Positions 6,587 to 8,545 of a stretch of DNA of 8,545 nucleotides are shown piece by piece. The notes under the pieces are model-generated. The model was given only the letters and a program-made list of their open reading frames with translations, ran no database searches and was not told where the DNA came from. The stretch is from Gammaproteobacteria bacterium (GTDB lineage Bacteria > Pseudomonadota > Gammaproteobacteria > Pseudomonadales > Pseudohongiellaceae). Position 1 is the first letter of the stretch. Each line of letters opens with the position of its first letter. A program made the position numbers and the translations under genes. The stretch is from assembly GCA_003451715.1 (NCBI GenBank), contig DMJN01000068.1:1-8545 (forward strand). Reading direction: 5' to 3'.

Positions 6587-7969
6587 TCACCGGCTTTTGA
6601 TTTTTTGTGTGAACCCATAATCGGAAAAGCTTTCTATTAACGCAAAGCGTCTGAATAATTCATACATTCCCCATAGCGCCCCGATGATAACTATGAACAT
6701 CATTCCCCAACGCATAAGAGCCGCAAAGAACAAGGCATCAAATACCGGCAGCTGGAATTGAAACTGGCTCAATAGATCCCCTCGCTCCAGCATCCAGTGC
6801 CAGGCACTATGGGCCACGAGGGCCGATAACAGGATCGTACCGATACGTTCCCTGACGAAATACTTGAACAGCATATTCAACAGCGGAATCACCAGGATGA
6901 GGATGGCCAGCTGTCCGATTTCGACACCCACGTTAAAGGCCAGCAGGGAAGAGAATAGATGCCCTCCAGCGAACTGCAGCGTTTCACTGAACAGAAATGA
7001 AAAACCGAATCCATGTACCAGGCCAAATCCAAACGTCACCATCCAGCGGTGTTCCAATTTCACTCCAATGATATTTTCGAACGCCATGTAGACTATCGAG
7101 ATGGCGATTAAGGTTTCAATCAGAGGCGGAAACCACAGCGCACTCGGCGCAACCCCGAAGGCAGATCCGATGAGCGTAATCGAGTGGGCGATGGTAAAGG
7201 AAGTCACCACGGGAATCAGTCTGCGTATACTGCGCAGCGGTATAACCAGACAGAACAGGAACAGCAGATGGTCGATGCCTTCCAGAATGTGCATGAATCC
7301 CATGCTGATGAAACGCAGGGCTGCCTGATGCCAGCGCGGATCCAGTTCCACCAGGCCGGGATTACCAAGATAGTTGAAGACTCGTTCAGCACCCCCGGGG
7401 ACCAGAAAGCGCAGCACCGTGGTAGTTAGATCCGAGAGTGTGCCCAATTGAGGGTCGATTGAAAAATCCGACTGATCCGACTGAATAGGAAAGGTGACTA
7501 ACACATCCAGCACGCCCTGGCGCCAGAACAGGTTAGTGGTGTCATCCAGTGGTGGGCTCTGGATGTTCGCCATGGCTTCTTCATAACTGGTAAATGAGCG
7601 ATTTGACGGCAGCGACACACGCGTCAATTGCAATTCTTTCTCGGTCAATTCGACATCATTCTCATAAAAATGCATCGACTCGGTGATGTACACCCGTGCC
7701 GCATCATTCAGGGCAAACTCCGCTTCCGAAAATTGAATATAGCCTGGCCCACGCAACGGAAAACTGATTTCCCCAAACGCCTCCATGGGTACACGCAGGA
7801 GCGCCGTCAGCTCGTTACCTTCGGGTTTGACGAACGCATATACAGTGACACGCGATGGAATGTCGTGGGCGATTGACAACGATGGAATGCAAAGTAGCAG
7901 GACAAGCAAACACAACCGGACTGAGATGCTTCGTAAAACTGTGCTGAGCAGGGCTGCAAAATATCTCAT
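6587..7969 (-). CDS. HupE/UreJ-family membrane protein with exported N-terminal region
   Basis: A signal peptide (LCLLVLLLCIPSLSIA, residues 19-34) is followed by about 180 residues of exported region rich in beta-type sequence, then a membrane part of about seven segments (215-440). The membrane part carries the HupE/UreJ landmarks: HILEGIDHLLF at 227-237 with H227, D233 and H234; SFTIAH at 257-262; GLVHGFGFSF at 316-325; and FNVGVEIGQL at 345-354 with E350. Short HupE/UreJ proteins are nickel (or cobalt) permeases linked to hydrogenase and urease; the long version seen here is common in environmental bacteria and its metal is not settled. No hydrogenase or urease genes are nearby. Its neighbours are a copper-enzyme-like gene downstream and a divergent propeller gene upstream. 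Cleavage after A34 would leave histidine as the first mature residue. No Shine-Dalgarno is visible before the ATG, so the exact start is less sure. Confidence 0.88.
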   Translation of the reverse strand: MRYFAALLSTVLRSISVRLCLLVLLLCIPSLSIAHDIPSRVTVYAFVKPEGNELTALLRVPMEAFGEISFPLRGPGYIQFSEAEFALNDAARVYITESMHFYENDVELTEKELQLTRVSLPSNRSFTSYEEAMANIQSPPLDDTTNLFWRQGVLDVLVTFPIQSDQSDFSIDPQLGTLSDLTTTVLRFLVPGGAERVFNYLGNPGLVELDPRWHQAALRFISMGFMHILEGIDHLLFLFCLVIPLRSIRRLIPVVTSFTIAHSITLIGSAFGVAPSALWFPPLIETLIAISIVYMAFENIIGVKLEHRWMVTFGFGLVHGFGFSFLFSETLQFAGGHLFSSLLAFNVGVEIGQLAILILVIPLLNMLFKYFVRERIGTILLSALVAHSAWHWMLERGDLLSQFQFQLPVFDALFFAALMRWGMMFIVIIGALWGMYELFRRFALIESFSDYGFTQKIKSR

Positions 7970-8111
7970 GTTTATCGTTTATTATTTAATATATTCAGTG
8001 GGTTAAGAGGGCTCTAAGTGGGCAAGTTTGGGCTTCGATCGACACCTGAATCGGAGCCTGAAACTAGCTGTCACAAATTCTTACAAGTGGTCCTCTGAAA
8101 AAATTGCATGT

Positions 8112-8144
8112 GAGTATACTGCCTACAAATAAGACAGTATACTC
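8112..8144. promoter_or_regulatory. Perfect 10-bp inverted repeat, candidate operator between divergent genes
   Basis: GAGTATACTG (8112-8121) and its exact reverse complement CAGTATACTC (8135-8144) flank a 13-bp AT-rich spacer. Each arm contains the self-complementary octamer AGTATACT, with octamer starts 23 bp apart. TATACT in the right arm (8138-8143) is a five-of-six -10 for the plus-strand gene, although no good -35 precedes it. The site lies in the 246-bp gap between the HupE-like gene and the propeller gene, so one regulator could control both. GTATAC cores are known in operators of some GntR-family regulators; assignment to that family here is a guess. Confidence 0.55.
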
Positions 8145-8150
8145 GGGCCT

Positions 8151-8163
8151 TGCTCTGAGAGCA
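8151..8163. repeat. Small perfect inverted repeat TGCTCT-G-AGAGCA
   Basis: Two 6-bp arms surround one central base, in the likely 5' leader of the propeller gene seven bases after the larger inverted repeat. As RNA it could form only a short hairpin with a three- to five-base loop. As DNA it could be a second binding site. Confidence 0.35.
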
Positions 8164-8169
8164 TGTCGA

Positions 8170-8196
8170 CCCCTGGGTTTGTCAGTTGCCCCGGGG
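8170..8196 (+). promoter_or_regulatory. GC-rich leader stem-loop just before the ribosome binding site
   Basis: CCCCTGGG (8170-8177) can pair with CCCCGGGG (8189-8196): four G-C pairs, one T/C mismatch, three more G-C pairs, and an 11-base loop. The right arm is also part of the 10-bp palindrome GCCCCGGGGC (8188-8197), followed by TTT. It ends seven bases before the Shine-Dalgarno at 8203. It could be an attenuator or mRNA-stabilising element; the T run is too short for a confident terminator. Confidence 0.35.
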
Positions 8197-8202
8197 CTTT
8201 AA

Positions 8203-8208
8203 GAGGAG
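8203..8208 (+). promoter_or_regulatory. Strong ribosome binding site of the propeller gene
   Basis: GAGGAG lies seven bases before the ATG at 8216, within AAGAGGAGAA. It fixes the start of the right-edge gene, which immediately encodes a signal peptide. Confidence 0.85.
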
Positions 8209-8215
8209 AACAAAA

Positions 8216-8545
8216 ATGACAAAGATTAAAATATTGATAGGAGCAACTCTGGTAGTTGCATTGCTTGCACTCGGTGTAGCGCAATCCAAGTTACAAGAGC
8301 CTGTCGTTGCTGCTAACAATGACGTGATGGCCCCCCACTTTCTGGTTGATCCGCTGTGGCCGAAGCCACTGCCGAATCACTGGGTTATGGGAAGGACAAT
8401 TGGGGTTGATGTAGACGAAAGAGACAATATTTTCGTTGTTCATCGCGATCAACCAGCAATGTTCAGTATGAATACCGAAATAGGTTTATTCGCTGGTGTT
8501 GCCGAATGTTGCACTCCCGCCCCTCCTATCCTTGAATTCGACCTC
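8216..8545 (+). CDS. Exported NHL / 6-bladed beta-propeller, PAL-like (C-terminus cut by window edge)
   Basis: The first 110 residues are present. A signal peptide (MTKIKILIGATLVVALLALG, ending near A22) is followed by the lead-in HFLVDPLWPKPLPNHWVMG at 41-59 and a first blade, IGVDVDERDNIFVVHR at 62-77. AECCTPAPPILEFD at 96-109 then leads into the next blade. The WPKPLP lead-in, the VDVDxxDNIFVVHR blade and the ECCxPAPPxLEFD stretch match what I recall of bacterial NHL-repeat proteins annotated as peptidyl-alpha-hydroxyglycine alpha-amidating lyase-like. A full-length member would be several hundred residues. PAL cleaves alpha-hydroxyglycine peptides to an amide and glyoxylate in animals; that activity is not shown for most bacterial relatives, and the active-site part lies outside the window. 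It is divergent from the HupE-like gene, with a shared candidate operator and a strong Shine-Dalgarno. Confidence 0.8.
   Translation, partial: MTKIKILIGATLVVALLALGVAQSKLQEPVVAANNDVMAPHFLVDPLWPKPLPNHWVMGRTIGVDVDERDNIFVVHRDQPAMFSMNTEIGLFAGVAECCTPAPPILEFDL

Noticed and set aside
1..8545. tRNA, rRNA, CRISPR, insertion sequence, prophage or attachment site
   Set aside because: No cloverleaf, regular repeat array, transposase or integrase was found; no direct repeat suggests a mobile-element boundary.

Overview
The window reads as chromosomal DNA from a gammaproteobacterium, probably a free-living aerobic, possibly marine one. The basis is the run biotin-protein ligase, type III pantothenate kinase, SPOR-like protein, an order known from pseudomonads and relatives. 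A secreted redoxin/cytochrome/copper-enzyme protein and a secreted beta-propeller, both common in environmental bacteria, fit this too. The lineage is an inference from gene order and protein resemblance only.

Layout. Positions 1-2241 (minus strand) hold a tight three-gene unit read birA, coaX, then a SPOR-like membrane-anchored protein that runs off the left edge. birA and coaX overlap by one base; 29 bases separate coaX from the third gene. Next is a gap (2242-2408) with a rho-independent terminator for the upstream gene and a weak candidate birA promoter. Positions 2409-4124 (minus) encode a CstA-family transporter with a good extended -10 promoter and an inverted repeat in that promoter's spacer. 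Positions 4308-6077 (minus) encode a 589-residue exported protein with three modules: redoxin-like, c-type heme (CxxCH), and a peptidylglycine alpha-hydroxylating monooxygenase (PHM)-like copper region. Positions 6078-6586 contain no convincing gene but do contain short repeats and a nine-G tract. Positions 6587-7969 (minus) encode a HupE/UreJ-family membrane protein with a large exported N-terminal region. A divergent intergenic region (7970-8215) with a perfect 10-bp inverted repeat separates it from a plus-strand gene starting at 8216, cut off by the right edge, whose start resembles NHL/6-bladed propellers of the peptidyl-alpha-hydroxyglycine amidating lyase (PAL)-like type.

How the parts may work together. 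birA and coaX are cofactor housekeeping (biotin attachment and the first step of CoA synthesis). The right half is the most interesting part. It has a PHM-like copper enzyme fused to its own heme module, a predicted transition-metal membrane protein, and a PAL-like propeller. In animals PHM and PAL are the two halves of the peptide-amidating enzyme. Finding a relative of each within 4 kb, with a possible metal transporter between them, suggests an envelope copper-redox pathway. The functional link is inference: many bacterial PHM-like and PAL-like proteins have unknown substrates. No tRNA, rRNA, CRISPR array, insertion sequence or phage gene was seen.
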